This document shows positions 8,446 to 17,426 of a DNA stretch of 64,000 nt, piece after piece. The DNA comes from Phenylobacterium sp. (GTDB lineage: Bacteria; Pseudomonadota; Alphaproteobacteria; Caulobacterales; Caulobacteraceae): contig NZ_JAUSLG010000095.1 in assembly GCF_030646615.1 (NCBI RefSeq), positions 21,120-85,119 on the forward strand, given 5' to 3'. A program made the position numbers and the translations under genes. How positions within the stretch are numbered: position 1 is the stretch's first letter; every line of letters begins with the position of its first letter. A model generated the notes under the pieces. The model saw nothing but the letters and a program-made list of their open reading frames with translations, ran no database searches and was not told the origin of the DNA.

Positions 8446-11169
8446 CTACCCCGTATTCCGCAGCCCCGCCGCGATCCCATTGATGGTCAGATGAATGCCG
8501 TCGTGGACGGCTTCGGTGTCTTCGCCGCGGCGCAGGCGGCTGAGGAGTTCGATCTGCAGGTGGTTCAGGGGGTCGATATAGGGCAGGCGTGAGCGGATGG
8601 TGGCGGCGAGGTCGGGGTTGTGGTCCAGCAGGGCCGACTGGCCGGTGATGGCCAGGACCGCCTCCGTCGTGCGGTCCCACTCGGCGCGGATGTCGCCGAA
8701 GACGCTGTCGGCCAGGGCGCGGTCCTCCATCAGGCCTGAGTAGCGGGCGGCGATGGCCATGTCGCCCTTGACCAGCACCATCTCCATATTGGCCGTCATC
8801 GAGGAGAAGAAGGGCCAGCTCTCCTGCAGCTCGCGCAGCTGGGCGATGGAGACGCCGGACTTGGCCACCGCCGAGCCGAAGCCGTACCAGCCTGGCAGCA
8901 TGGCCCGCGACTGGGCCCAGGAAAACACCCACGGAATGGCCCGCAGGCCCTCGATGGTGCGCTTGGCCTGGCGGGAGGTCGGGCGGCTGCCGATGTTCAG
9001 GTCGGCGATCTCGCTGATCGGGGTGGCGGCGAAGAAGTAGTCGACGAAGCCCGGCCGCTCGTAAACCAGCGCGCGATAGGCGGCCATGGCTTCGCGGGCC
9101 ATGGCGTCCATGGCCTGGCCGTGGGGGGCGGCCTGTTCGGAGGGCGCGGGCCTGCGCAGGGAGGCCAGGATGGTGCCGGCGGCCAGGGTCTCCAGGCTCT
9201 GGCGGGCGATCTCGGGGTCGGCGTACTTGTTGGCCACCACCTCGCCCTGCTCGGTCACCCTGATGCGGCCGCCGAGGGTGCCCGGCGGCTGGGCCAGCAG
9301 GGCCTCGAAGCTGGAGCCCCCGCCCCGGCCCACCGCCCCGCCGCGGCCGTGGAACAGCTGCAGCCGCACCCCGGCCTCGCGGGCCACTTCGGCGAGCGCG
9401 ATGGAGGCCTGGTTCAGCTCCCAGGTGGAGGTGAGATAGCTGCCGTCCTTGTTGGAGTCCGAATAGCCGATCATCACCTCCTGTACGCCCACCGGCGCCA
9501 CCAGCTCGGCGATCAGGGGCAGGCCAAGGTAGCGGCGCATGATGTCCGGCGCGGCGCGCAGGTCGGCGATGGTCTCGAACAGGGGCTCGGCGAAGACCTG
9601 GGTGTGGGCCGGCCCGTCGCCCGCCGCCGCCGGCGTATAGAGCCCCACCTCCTTGAGCAGCACATAGACCTCCAGCAGGTCGGACACCGACTGGGTGTTG
9701 GAGACGATGTGGGCGCGGATGGCGTCGCGGCCATAGCGGCGCTTCAGGTCGGCCGCGGCGGTCAGGATGTCGTATTCGCGCCTGGCCTCCTCGCTGTAGT
9801 CGGCGAAGGGGGTGTGCAGCAGCCGGCCATGGGCGAGCTCCGCCAGCAGCAGGTCGCAGCGGGCGTCCTCGTCCAGGGCCTCATAGTCGGGGCAGACGCC
9901 GGCCCCCTTCAGCAGTTCGGCCACCACCCGGGCATGGACCGCGGAGTTCTGGCGCAGGTCCAGGCGGGCCAGGTGGAAGCCGAAGATCTCCACCCCGCGG
10001 ATCAGGTCCGGCAGCGCGCCTTGCGCAAAGGCCTCGCCATAGCTGGCGATCAGGGCGTCCTGCACCGCCTGGAGGTCGGCCTTCAGCTCGTCGGGGCCGT
10101 CATAGGGGGCGGCGGGGCCGGCGGCGGGCCTCGCCGGCGCCTCCCCGGTCAGCAGCGGATAGGTGGCCGCCAGCCTTGCATAGATGCCGGTCAGCGCCCG
10201 GCGATAGGGCTCGTCGGCCCGCTGGGCTGAGTCGTCCGGCGAGGCCTCGGCCAGGGTCAGCAGGGCCGGCGGGATGGAATCGGGCTCGCCGCTGATGGAG
10301 AGCTCGGCGCCGAGCGCATGGATCTGGTCGAGATAGAGCCTAAGGGCCGCGCGGGACTGCCGCGCCATGGCCCGGCGCATCACCGCCTGGGTGACATTGG
10401 GATTGCCGTCCCGATCGCCGCCGACCCAGGAGCCGACCCGCAGGAAGGAGGGCAGCCGCTCCGGATGGCCCAGGACATCGAGCCAGTGCTCATAGAGCCT
10501 GGGCAGTTCAGTGAGGAAGCTGCGCTCGAAATAGGAGACCGAGGTCTCGATCTCGTCCTCCACCCCCAGCTTGACCCGCCGCAGCAGCCGGGTGCGCCAG
10601 AGGATCGACACCTGCCGCAGCAGGTCGCGGTCGAGGATCGGCCGGCCCGGTGCGCTTTTCTCCGTGTCGTCCCCCGTGTCGTCCATGGCGTCGAGGATGT
10701 TGGCGATGGCTGCCTGCCGGTCGAGCACGCTCTTGCGGCGCACCTCGCTGGGATGGGCGGTGATCACCGGGGCCACCAGGGCGCCGGCCAAGAGCTCCAT
10801 CACCTCGTCCACCCCCACGCCCTCGGCCTGGAGGGTGCGCAGGGCGCCGGCCAGGGTGTCGGGACGCGCGTCTCCGTCCCGGCCCCGGCGGCGTTGGATC
10901 TGGTCCTCGGCGATATTGGTGATCAGCAGGAAGCAGGCGAAGGAGTGGGCGAAGCGCACCGTCTCGGCGGGGCTGAGCCTGGCCAGCCGCTCGTCCATCA
11001 GCCGGCCGGCCTCGGCGGCGCCCTCCCGGTGGAAGGCGACCGAGGCCTGGCGGATGTCCTCGATCTGCCGGAACACCGCCTCCCCGTCCTGGGTGCGGAT
11101 GGCGTCGCCGAGGACGCGCCCCAGCAGGCGGACATTGGTGCGAAGCTTGGTCGGCAGGGACTGAGTCAT
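8446..11169 (-). CDS. ppc: Phosphoenolpyruvate carboxylase
   Basis: Carboxylates phosphoenolpyruvate to oxaloacetate to refill the TCA cycle. It has 907 residues from the ATG at 11169 (MTQSLPTKLRTN); a TTG 36 bases upstream is in frame but less likely. Signatures are VITAHPSEVRRKS with the catalytic His at about residue 139 (the usual HPTE is HPSE), the phosphate-binding loop LFHGRGGAVGRGGG, the GYSDSNKDGSYLTS segment, and the C-terminal RNTG (QNTG in the E. coli enzyme). Length and motifs indicate a complete active enzyme. It is monocistronic, divergent from the LptC-like gene with a 98-base gap. Confidence 0.96.
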   Translation of the reverse strand: MTQSLPTKLRTNVRLLGRVLGDAIRTQDGEAVFRQIEDIRQASVAFHREGAAEAGRLMDERLARLSPAETVRFAHSFACFLLITNIAEDQIQRRRGRDGDARPDTLAGALRTLQAEGVGVDEVMELLAGALVAPVITAHPSEVRRKSVLDRQAAIANILDAMDDTGDDTEKSAPGRPILDRDLLRQVSILWRTRLLRRVKLGVEDEIETSVSYFERSFLTELPRLYEHWLDVLGHPERLPSFLRVGSWVGGDRDGNPNVTQAVMRRAMARQSRAALRLYLDQIHALGAELSISGEPDSIPPALLTLAEASPDDSAQRADEPYRRALTGIYARLAATYPLLTGEAPARPAAGPAAPYDGPDELKADLQAVQDALIASYGEAFAQGALPDLIRGVEIFGFHLARLDLRQNSAVHARVVAELLKGAGVCPDYEALDEDARCDLLLAELAHGRLLHTPFADYSEEARREYDILTAAADLKRRYGRDAIRAHIVSNTQSVSDLLEVYVLLKEVGLYTPAAAGDGPAHTQVFAEPLFETIADLRAAPDIMRRYLGLPLIAELVAPVGVQEVMIGYSDSNKDGSYLTSTWELNQASIALAEVAREAGVRLQLFHGRGGAVGRGGGSSFEALLAQPPGTLGGRIRVTEQGEVVANKYADPEIARQSLETLAAGTILASLRRPAPSEQAAPHGQAMDAMAREAMAAYRALVYERPGFVDYFFAATPISEIADLNIGSRPTSRQAKRTIEGLRAIPWVFSWAQSRAMLPGWYGFGSAVAKSGVSIAQLRELQESWPFFSSMTANMEMVLVKGDMAIAARYSGLMEDRALADSVFGDIRAEWDRTTEAVLAITGQSALLDHNPDLAATIRSRLPYIDPLNHLQIELLSRLRRGEDTEAVHDGIHLTINGIAAGLRNTG

Positions 11170-11267
11170 GGGGGAGAGGCAAAACCCCCACTGGCCGGAA
11201 GTCAAACGGCGTAAGGCATGTTAACCCCGCCCCAGCGCCCATTTGCGGGCGAGGAGCGAGCACGGCC

Positions 11268-11873
11268 ATGGCGATGGGCGCCGCAAAGCTGATGACCGAT
11301 GCCGACCGCCGGGCCCACCGGCTGGCGCAGGTCCGACGCCTGCGCCGCATCCTGCCGATCGCCGCCATCGCCCTGCTGCTGATCTGCCTGTTGCAGGTGG
11401 TGGTCGGCGGGATCTCCCGTTCGGCGCCGGAGGCGGGCGAGGCCGAGGCCGCCAGGATGCTGAGCCCGCGGTTCTCCGGCCGCGCGCCGGACGGTCGCCG
11501 CTTCGCCATCACCGGCGAGAGCGGCATACGCAACGAGGCGGACCTGAACCAGATCCAGATCGCCGCCCCGGTCCTCACCCTGCAGGACGGCGAGCGGACC
11601 CAGAGGATGACCGCCCTGGCCGGGGTCTATGACGAGGCGGCCCACACCCTGCGTCTGACCGGCGAGGTGAAGATCGACACCGGCGCCCGGACCCAGCTGT
11701 CGGCCCAGGAGGCGGTGATCGACACCCGCACCGGCGCCATCAGCGGCCAGAAGGGTCTGCGGGTCCAGGCCGGCCCGCGGCAGGTGGAGGCCGAGTCCTT
11801 TTCCACCGACGAGGACGGCGACCGCATCATCCTCAAGGGCGGGGTTCGCGGGCGCCTGGAGGCGCCGCAATGA
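11268..11873 (+). CDS. LptC-family periplasmic bridge protein, probably of a sphingolipid export branch
   Basis: A protein of 201 residues with an N-terminal membrane anchor (ILPIAAIALLLICLLQVVVGGI, residues 28-49) and a periplasmic beta-jellyroll reading FSGRAPDGRRFAITGESGI, LSAQEAVIDTRTGAISGQKGLRVQ and ILKGGVRGRLE, typical of LptC/OstA-N proteins. LptC normally joins the LptBFG transporter to periplasmic LptA. Here no lptA or lptB follows; the next genes are a glycerophosphotransferase, a flippase and ceramide synthesis genes. LptF- and LptG-like genes sit about 12 kb away in the same locus. The fold call is firm; a role in moving ceramide lipids rather than LPS is inference. GAGGAG lies about 11 bases before the ATG; a second ATG at 11274 is possible. 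Confidence 0.8.
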   Translation: MAMGAAKLMTDADRRAHRLAQVRRLRRILPIAAIALLLICLLQVVVGGISRSAPEAGEAEAARMLSPRFSGRAPDGRRFAITGESGIRNEADLNQIQIAAPVLTLQDGERTQRMTALAGVYDEAAHTLRLTGEVKIDTGARTQLSAQEAVIDTRTGAISGQKGLRVQAGPRQVEAESFSTDEDGDRIILKGGVRGRLEAPQ

Positions 11874-11920
11874 GCCGGCCCCACGGCCAGGCGGGCCGGA
11901 CCAGGCCAAGGGCCTAGGCG

Positions 11921-13072
11921 ATGGTTGCCTGCGAACCGCCCACCAAGGTCTGCTTCCTCTATATCGCCCAGACCCACCAGATCCTGCACAGCCTGCCCAT
12001 CGCCGTGGCCCTGGCGCGCGGCTGGCCGCAGTTCGAGGCGCACCTGGCGGCCACCTCCCAGGCGCAGTTGGACTATATCGAAGACGCCTTGGCCAGGCTC
12101 GGCGGCGCGCCGGTCAAGACCGTGCTTCTCGGGCCGGCCTGGCTGCGGAAGATCCGGCTGAGGGGCGCCACGACGCCGCCCAAGGCCGCCATGCTGGTCG
12201 CCAATCTCGGCCGCTTCGCCGGCTATGGCGCGGTGGTGACGCCCGAGCGGACCACCGCCCTGATCCGTCGCCTGGGCGTGACCGGTCCCAAGCTCGTCTA
12301 CACCCAGCACGGCGCCGGCGACCGCGGCGGCCCGTTCGAGCCGCGCCTGCGCCTGTTCGACCTGGTCATGGCCGCCGGCCCCAAGCAGCGCGACCGGATG
12401 GTGCAAGGCGGCCTGGTGCGGCCCGAGGCCTGCGCCATGGTCGGCTATCCCAAGTTCGACATGGTCGAGGCCCTGACGCCCCAGCCGCTCAAGCCCTTCG
12501 CCGATGACCGGCCGGTGGTGGTCTACAATCCCCATTTCGACCCGCGGCTCAGCTCCTGGCCCCGCTTCGGCCGGCGGGTGCTGGAGCAGTTCGCCGCCAA
12601 TGACCGCTACAACCTGATCTTCGCCCCCCATATCCGTCTGTTCGACGAGGCCCCGGCCGCCGAGCGCGAGGCGGTCGCCCCCTTCGCCGGCCATCCGGGC
12701 ATCCACATCGACCTGGGCGGGCCGGCCGCCATCGACATGACCTACACCCGCTGCGCCGACCTCTATCTGGGCGACGTCTCCAGCCAGATCTACGAGTTCC
12801 TGCGCGCGCCCCGACCGGCGTTGTTCCTGAACGCTCACGGCGTCGATTGGCGGGGCGACGAAAACTATCTGCACTGGACCTACGGCCCCGTCCTCGACAG
12901 CCCCGAAGGCCTGATCGATCAGGTCGACGAGGCCTTCGCCAGCCACGGCGCCTATCTGGTGCAGCAGCAGGCGGGCTTCGCCGCCAGCTTCGACATCCAG
13001 TCCCGCCCCTCGTCCGAGCGGGCCGCCGAGGCCATCGCCCGCCTGCTGGATCCGGGGCTGGCGGCGACATGA
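11921..13072 (+). CDS. TagF/TagB-like (CDP-glycerol) glycerophosphotransferase family protein
   Basis: A protein of 383 residues. The N-terminus VCFLYIAQTHQILHSLPIAVAL and the C-terminal nucleotide-binding half with MVGYPKFDMVEAL, VVYNPHFDPRLSSW and CADLYLGDVSSQIYEFLRAPRPALFLNAHG match the GT-B-like glycerophosphotransferase family, in which the H...DVSS-x-E pattern binds the CDP donor. In Gram-positives these build teichoic acids. In this Gram-negative it lies between an LptC-like gene and a flippase in a ceramide locus. I infer that it adds a phospho-alcohol unit to a lipid or glycan headgroup. It overlaps the flippase gene by 4 bases (ATGA), so the two are coupled. Confidence 0.75.
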   Translation: MVACEPPTKVCFLYIAQTHQILHSLPIAVALARGWPQFEAHLAATSQAQLDYIEDALARLGGAPVKTVLLGPAWLRKIRLRGATTPPKAAMLVANLGRFAGYGAVVTPERTTALIRRLGVTGPKLVYTQHGAGDRGGPFEPRLRLFDLVMAAGPKQRDRMVQGGLVRPEACAMVGYPKFDMVEALTPQPLKPFADDRPVVVYNPHFDPRLSSWPRFGRRVLEQFAANDRYNLIFAPHIRLFDEAPAAEREAVAPFAGHPGIHIDLGGPAAIDMTYTRCADLYLGDVSSQIYEFLRAPRPALFLNAHGVDWRGDENYLHWTYGPVLDSPEGLIDQVDEAFASHGAYLVQQQAGFAASFDIQSRPSSERAAEAIARLLDPGLAAT

Positions 13073-14394
13073 TCGCTGAGCCGCCCCGGGACGGCGTTCT
13101 GCGCCGGGTCCTCGCCAATACCGGGGTCCTGCTGGGCGGGCGGGCGGTCAACGCCGTGCTCAGCCTCGGCTATATGGCCCTGGCGGCCCGGTCCCTGGGG
13201 ATCGGCGCCTTCGGCGTCCTGGTCCTGATCAACACCTTCGCCCAGTTCGTCAGCGACGTGGCCAAGTTCCAGGCCTGGCAGACCATCCTGCATTTCGGCG
13301 CCGCCCCCCTGGCCGAGGGTCGCCGCGAGGATTTCCAGCAGGTGGTCCGGTTCGGGTTGGTGCTCGACCTGATCAGCGTCGCCTTCGGGGTCTGCGTCGG
13401 GGCGGCGGGCGCCTGGCTGTTCGGGCCCGCCCTCGGCCTGCCGGAAGCGGCCCGGGGGGAAGCGGCGGTCTACGCGCTCAGCGTCGCCGTCCTGGCGCCC
13501 ACCGCCCAGGTGGGCCTGCTCCGCCTGTTCGATCGCTTCGGCCTGCTCGCCGCCCAAGGCGCCATCAGCTCGGCCGTCCGCCTGGCCGGCGGCGCCCTTG
13601 GCATGGCGATCGACGCGCCGCTGGTCTTCTTCCTGGCGACCTGGGCGCTGGGCTCCCTGGCGGCCTTCGCCTATGTGGCGGCGGCGGCCGCTCTGGAGAT
13701 GCGCCGTCGCGGCCTGTGGACCGGGTTTTCCTGGACCGGCCCCCTCACCGCCGGTCTGCCCAAGGCCTGGCGATTCGCCTGGGCCACCAACGCCTCGAGC
13801 AGCGTCGACGTGGCCTTCACCCACGTGGCCACCCTGAGCGTAGGCGCCCTGGCCGGGGCGGCCGACGCCGGCCTCTGGCGCGTCGCCCGGCAGATCGCCG
13901 ACGCCCTGGCCAAGCCCGCCCGCCTGCTGATCCCGGCCCTCTATCCCGAGCTCGCCAAGCTGCACGCCTCGGGCCGAGCCGGCGCCATGGGACAATTGGC
14001 CCTTCGGGTCGGACTTCTGGGCGGCGCAGCCGCGACCCTGCTGTTGCTCGTGGCGGTCTTCGCTGGCGAAGCCCTGCTGGCCCTGGTGCTGGGCGCCGAG
14101 TTCGCCGCCGCCCGATCCACCATGATCTGGCAGTTGGGCGCAGCGGTTATCGGAGTCTGGGCCCTGCCGCTGGAGCCGATGCTGGTGTCCCTGGGCCGGC
14201 CGGGCGTGGTGGTCTGGGTGCGCCTGACCGCCGCCGTGGCCTTTCTCGCCGTCCTGCCGTTTGCGATTGGGACCTATGGTCTGCCCGGCGCCGGCGCGGC
14301 CCTGGTGGGCGCGACCCTGGCCATGGCGGCGGGCATGCTGGTGCGCCTGCGGCAGATTGCAGGCAGTCGCCGTTCCGACATAAAATTTCTATAA
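13069..14394 (+). CDS. Polysaccharide/lipid flippase (Wzx/MATE-like, oligosaccharide flippase family)
   Basis: An integral membrane protein of 441 residues with about 12-14 hydrophobic segments. It begins RVLANTGVLLGGRAVNAVLSLGYMALAARSLG and continues GAFGVLVLINTFAQFVSDVAKFQAWQTILHF, the pattern of the Wzx/RfbX and MurJ-like MOP superfamily. Such proteins flip lipid-linked saccharides across the inner membrane. The ATG at 13069 overlaps the preceding stop. The pairing with a TagF-like transferase suggests that both act on one envelope product; the substrate is unknown. Its end is followed after 43 bases by the acyl-AMP ligase. Confidence 0.85.
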   Translation: MIAEPPRDGVLRRVLANTGVLLGGRAVNAVLSLGYMALAARSLGIGAFGVLVLINTFAQFVSDVAKFQAWQTILHFGAAPLAEGRREDFQQVVRFGLVLDLISVAFGVCVGAAGAWLFGPALGLPEAARGEAAVYALSVAVLAPTAQVGLLRLFDRFGLLAAQGAISSAVRLAGGALGMAIDAPLVFFLATWALGSLAAFAYVAAAAALEMRRRGLWTGFSWTGPLTAGLPKAWRFAWATNASSSVDVAFTHVATLSVGALAGAADAGLWRVARQIADALAKPARLLIPALYPELAKLHASGRAGAMGQLALRVGLLGGAAATLLLLVAVFAGEALLALVLGAEFAAARSTMIWQLGAAVIGVWALPLEPMLVSLGRPGVVVWVRLTAAVAFLAVLPFAIGTYGLPGAGAALVGATLAMAAGMLVRLRQIAGSRRSDIKFL

Positions 14395-14437
14395 GAAATT
14401 CTTGCCGACCCCACGGAACCGGGCCAAAGCCAGGGCG

Positions 14438-16147
14438 ATGATCACCCCGACTTCGCCCGGGCGCTCCCTCCGCCGCGCCGATTTTCCCAGCCTGATCGAG
14501 GCGTTGGACTACGCCGCCCAGGGCGAGACCGGTCTGAATTTCCACGGCCTGCGCGGGGAGCTGGTGGAAGCCCTACCCTATGGCGACCTTCGCGCCGCAG
14601 CGCGCGACCTGGCCGGCCGGCTCCTGGCTACCGGCTTGGCGCCCGGCGACCGGGTGGGCCTGATCGCCGAGACCGATGGCGACTTCGCCCGCGCCTTCTT
14701 CGCCTGCCAGTATGCCGGCCTGGTCCCGGCGCCCCTGCCCCTGCCTGCGCCCCTTGGCGGGCGGGCCAACTATATCGAGCAGATGGCGAGGATGCTGGAC
14801 GCCGCGGCCGCGGACGCCCTGCTCGGACCGCCGGCCATGGCCGCCTGGGTGAGCGACATCGCCGCGGTTCAGCCTCTGAGATTCGCCGGCGCGCTCGCCG
14901 ATCTGCCGGAGCCCCGCGGCCAAACCCTGCCCGAGATCGGGCCGGACAGTCCCTGCTATCTCCAGTTCTCTTCCGGCAGCACGCGCTTCCCCACCGGCGT
15001 CCTGGTCACCCATCGGGCGCTGATGGCCAACGCCCTGGCGATCACCCGGGACGGGCTTCAGGTGCAGGCTGAGGACCGGGCGTTTTCCTGGCTGCCGCTC
15101 TATCACGACATGGGCCTGGTCGGCTTCCTGCTGAGCCCGCTCACCGCCCAGATGTCGGCGGATCTGATGCCCACCGGCGCCTTCGTCCGTCGCCCGCTGC
15201 TCTGGCTCGATCTGATGGGCAGGAACGGCTCGACCATCTCCTACAGCCCCACCTTCGGCTATGAGCTCTGTGCGCGGCGGGCTGAGAACGCCAGCCTCGA
15301 GGCCTATGACCTGTCGCGCTGGCGGATCGCCGGCCTGGGCGGCGACATGGTTCGCACCAAACCCCTGTGGGATTTCGCCGCGCGCTTCTCGGCGGCGGGC
15401 TTTGACCCCCGGGCCTTTGTGGCCAGCTATGGCATGGCCGAGGCGACGCTGGCCCTGACCATGGCGCCCCTGGGCAAGGGGCTGGTGACCGAGCGGCTGG
15501 ATGTGGACCGGCTGGAACGGGAAGGTGTGGCGGTCTCGGGGGCGCCTGCGGCCCGGGCGCGGGCGTTCGCCCGCTGCGGGCCGCCCCTGCCCGGCTACGA
15601 ACTCCAGGTCCGCGGCGAGCGGGGCGAGGTCCTGCCGGAGCGTCGGGCGGGACGGGTCTTCGCCCGCGGGCCCAGCCTCATGAGCGGCTACTTCCAGGAC
15701 CCCGAATCCACCGCGCGCGCCCTGGCGGCCGATGGTTGGCTCGACACCGGCGATGTCGGCTATCTGTCGGAGGGCGAGATCGTCCTGACCGGCCGCAGCA
15801 AGGACCTGATCATCCTCAACGGCCGCAACATCTGGCCGCAGGACCTGGAATGGACCGCCGAAGCCGAGATCGCCGGCCTGCGCAGCGGCGATGTCGCCGC
15901 CTTCTCCGTCCCCGCCGACGGCGAAGAGGCGGTGATCGTCCTGGTCCAGACCCGCAGCAGCGACGGCGAAGCGCGCCAGAAGCTGGCCGTGGAGATCACC
16001 GATCTGCTCAGGCGCCGGCACGGCGTTGAGGCGCAGGTGAATCTCGTGGGGGGCCACGCCCTGCCGCAGACCTCGTCAGGCAAGCTCAGTCGTTCCCGGG
16101 CCAAGGCTGAGTATCTCGCCGGCCTCGCCGAAGCCGAGCCCGCCTAG
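14438..16147 (+). CDS. acsR: Fatty acyl-AMP ligase / acyl-ACP synthetase of the ceramide pathway (AcsR-like)
   Basis: An ANL-superfamily adenylating enzyme of 569 residues from the ATG at 14438. It shows the A3 phosphate loop QFSSGSTRFPTGVLVTHRAL (about residues 170-190), A7 as WLDTGDVGYLSEGEIVLTGR and the A10 lysine in TSSGKLSRSRAK near the C-terminus. Its closest type is the fatty acyl-AMP ligase group that loads acyl chains onto carrier proteins. It is followed directly by a reductase, an ACP and serine palmitoyltransferase, the order of the Caulobacter ceramide genes, so it probably charges the neighbouring ACP with the fatty acid used by Spt. The symbol follows that synteny. Confidence 0.85.
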   Translation: MITPTSPGRSLRRADFPSLIEALDYAAQGETGLNFHGLRGELVEALPYGDLRAAARDLAGRLLATGLAPGDRVGLIAETDGDFARAFFACQYAGLVPAPLPLPAPLGGRANYIEQMARMLDAAAADALLGPPAMAAWVSDIAAVQPLRFAGALADLPEPRGQTLPEIGPDSPCYLQFSSGSTRFPTGVLVTHRALMANALAITRDGLQVQAEDRAFSWLPLYHDMGLVGFLLSPLTAQMSADLMPTGAFVRRPLLWLDLMGRNGSTISYSPTFGYELCARRAENASLEAYDLSRWRIAGLGGDMVRTKPLWDFAARFSAAGFDPRAFVASYGMAEATLALTMAPLGKGLVTERLDVDRLEREGVAVSGAPAARARAFARCGPPLPGYELQVRGERGEVLPERRAGRVFARGPSLMSGYFQDPESTARALAADGWLDTGDVGYLSEGEIVLTGRSKDLIILNGRNIWPQDLEWTAEAEIAGLRSGDVAAFSVPADGEEAVIVLVQTRSSDGEARQKLAVEITDLLRRRHGVEAQVNLVGGHALPQTSSGKLSRSRAKAEYLAGLAEAEPA

Positions 16148-16148
16148 G

Positions 16149-17102
16149 GTGTCGCGGGGCCTCATCACCGTCACCGGCGCGACGGGATTTCTCGGCCGCC
16201 ACCTCATCCCAGCGCTGGCCGCGGAAGGCTGGCGCATCAGGGTGCTGGCGCGCCGCGATGTGACCCATCCGCTGTGGCGCGCCCTGGAGATCGAGGTCGT
16301 TCCCGGCGACCTTGGCGACGACCGGGCCCTCCAACGGGCCTGCGCGGGCGCCGATGTGATCGTTCATGGGGCCGGCCTGATCAAGGCGCGCAGCCGGGAG
16401 GCGTTCTTCGCCGTCAATGCGCAGGGCGCCCGCCGGGTGGCCGAGCGCGCGCAGGGCGCCCTGCTGCTGATCTCCAGCCTGGCCGCGCGGGAGCCGGGGC
16501 TGTCGGACTACGCCGCCAGCAAGCGGGCCGGTGAGATGGCGGCGCAGGAGGTGCTGGGCGACCGCCTGACCATCGTGCGCCCGCCCGCCCTCTACGGCCC
16601 AGGGGACCTCGAGACCCTGCCCCTCTTCCGGATGGCGGCGGGAAGCCCGATCCTGCCGGTTCTCGACCCCAGGGCCCGGATGGCCATGATGCATGTCGAG
16701 GACGCCGCGCGGCAGATCGCCGCCCTTGCGAGGACGGCGTGCGGCCGGGTCGTCACCCTGTCCGACCAGCGCCCCGAAGGCTATGGCTGGCGCGAGGTGT
16801 TCCAGACGGCGGCCGACGCCTTTGGCCGACGGCCCAGGTATCAGCGCATTCCCAACGGCGCCCTGACACTGGCCGCGGGGCTTGGCGCCCTGGGCGCCCG
16901 CCGATCGCCGGCCATGCTGACCTTCGGCAAGCTGCGGGAGATCACGCACCTGGACTGGTCGGTGACGCCCGACGAGCAGATGGCTGACCTTCCCCAGGCC
17001 CATTTCAACCTCGCCGACGGGTTCTTACATACGGCTCAGGCCTATGGCGCCGCTGGGGTCAGGTTTCGAAAGCCCCCATTACAGCAGGCGATCAGATGCT
17101 GA
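16149..17102 (+). CDS. cerR: NAD(P)-dependent epimerase/dehydratase, probable ceramide reductase (CerR-like)
   Basis: An extended short-chain dehydrogenase of 317 residues. The Rossmann glycine motif VTGATGFLGRHL is at residues 8-19, the catalytic serine region is LLISSLAA, and the YxxxK pair is SDYAASKRAGE near residue 120. The start is GTG at 16149, one base after the acsR stop, so the genes are tightly linked. In Caulobacter the equivalent gene between acsR and acpR is the bacterial ceramide reductase, which reduces the 3-oxo group of oxidised ceramide. Here that role is inferred from position and family. After it comes a 70-base gap before the ACP gene. Confidence 0.82.
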   Translation: MSRGLITVTGATGFLGRHLIPALAAEGWRIRVLARRDVTHPLWRALEIEVVPGDLGDDRALQRACAGADVIVHGAGLIKARSREAFFAVNAQGARRVAERAQGALLLISSLAAREPGLSDYAASKRAGEMAAQEVLGDRLTIVRPPALYGPGDLETLPLFRMAAGSPILPVLDPRARMAMMHVEDAARQIAALARTACGRVVTLSDQRPEGYGWREVFQTAADAFGRRPRYQRIPNGALTLAAGLGALGARRSPAMLTFGKLREITHLDWSVTPDEQMADLPQAHFNLADGFLHTAQAYGAAGVRFRKPPLQQAIRC

Positions 17103-17172
17103 CGCCGGTGTCGTACTGCGCCAAAGATGCGGCGTTAACGGACGATCGTTCTAGGGGGGCGAGTCGGTCTCT

Positions 17173-17424
17173 ATGCAACTTGTGAAAGATCCCACCGTGC
17201 TTGAGGTGGGCAAGGCGGCTGAGGCGGTGCTGGAGCGAGAGGTCGTCGTGACGGCGGCGTCGGATATTTCGCGCGATCTCGCCGTGGATTCCCTCGCCCT
17301 CATGAACATCGTGATGGAGCTCGAGGACCGCTTCGATATCTCCATCCCCATCGACCGCCTGAGCGAAGTTCAAACCGTCGGCGACCTCGCGGCGCTTATC
17401 GACAACATCCGGAACAAGGTTTGA
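17173..17424 (+). CDS. acpR: Acyl carrier protein dedicated to sphingolipid synthesis
   Basis: A protein of 83 residues with the phosphopantetheine attachment motif AVDSLALMNIVMELEDRF, the serine at residue 40. Sequence outside the motif differs from housekeeping AcpP, whose recognition helix is more acidic, and it lacks the fabD-fabG-fabF context of acpP. Placed between cerR and spt, two bases from the spt start, it most likely presents acyl chains to serine palmitoyltransferase. AGGGGGGCGAG lies about 10 bases before the ATG. Confidence 0.88.
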   Translation: MQLVKDPTVLEVGKAAEAVLEREVVVTAASDISRDLAVDSLALMNIVMELEDRFDISIPIDRLSEVQTVGDLAALIDNIRNKV

Positions 17425-17426
17425 GC

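Noticed and set aside
11268..11873. Housekeeping LPS LptC
   Set aside because: Not excluded, but the usual lptA-lptB-rpoN neighbours are missing and the gene sits in a ceramide locus, so a paralogue is the better reading.
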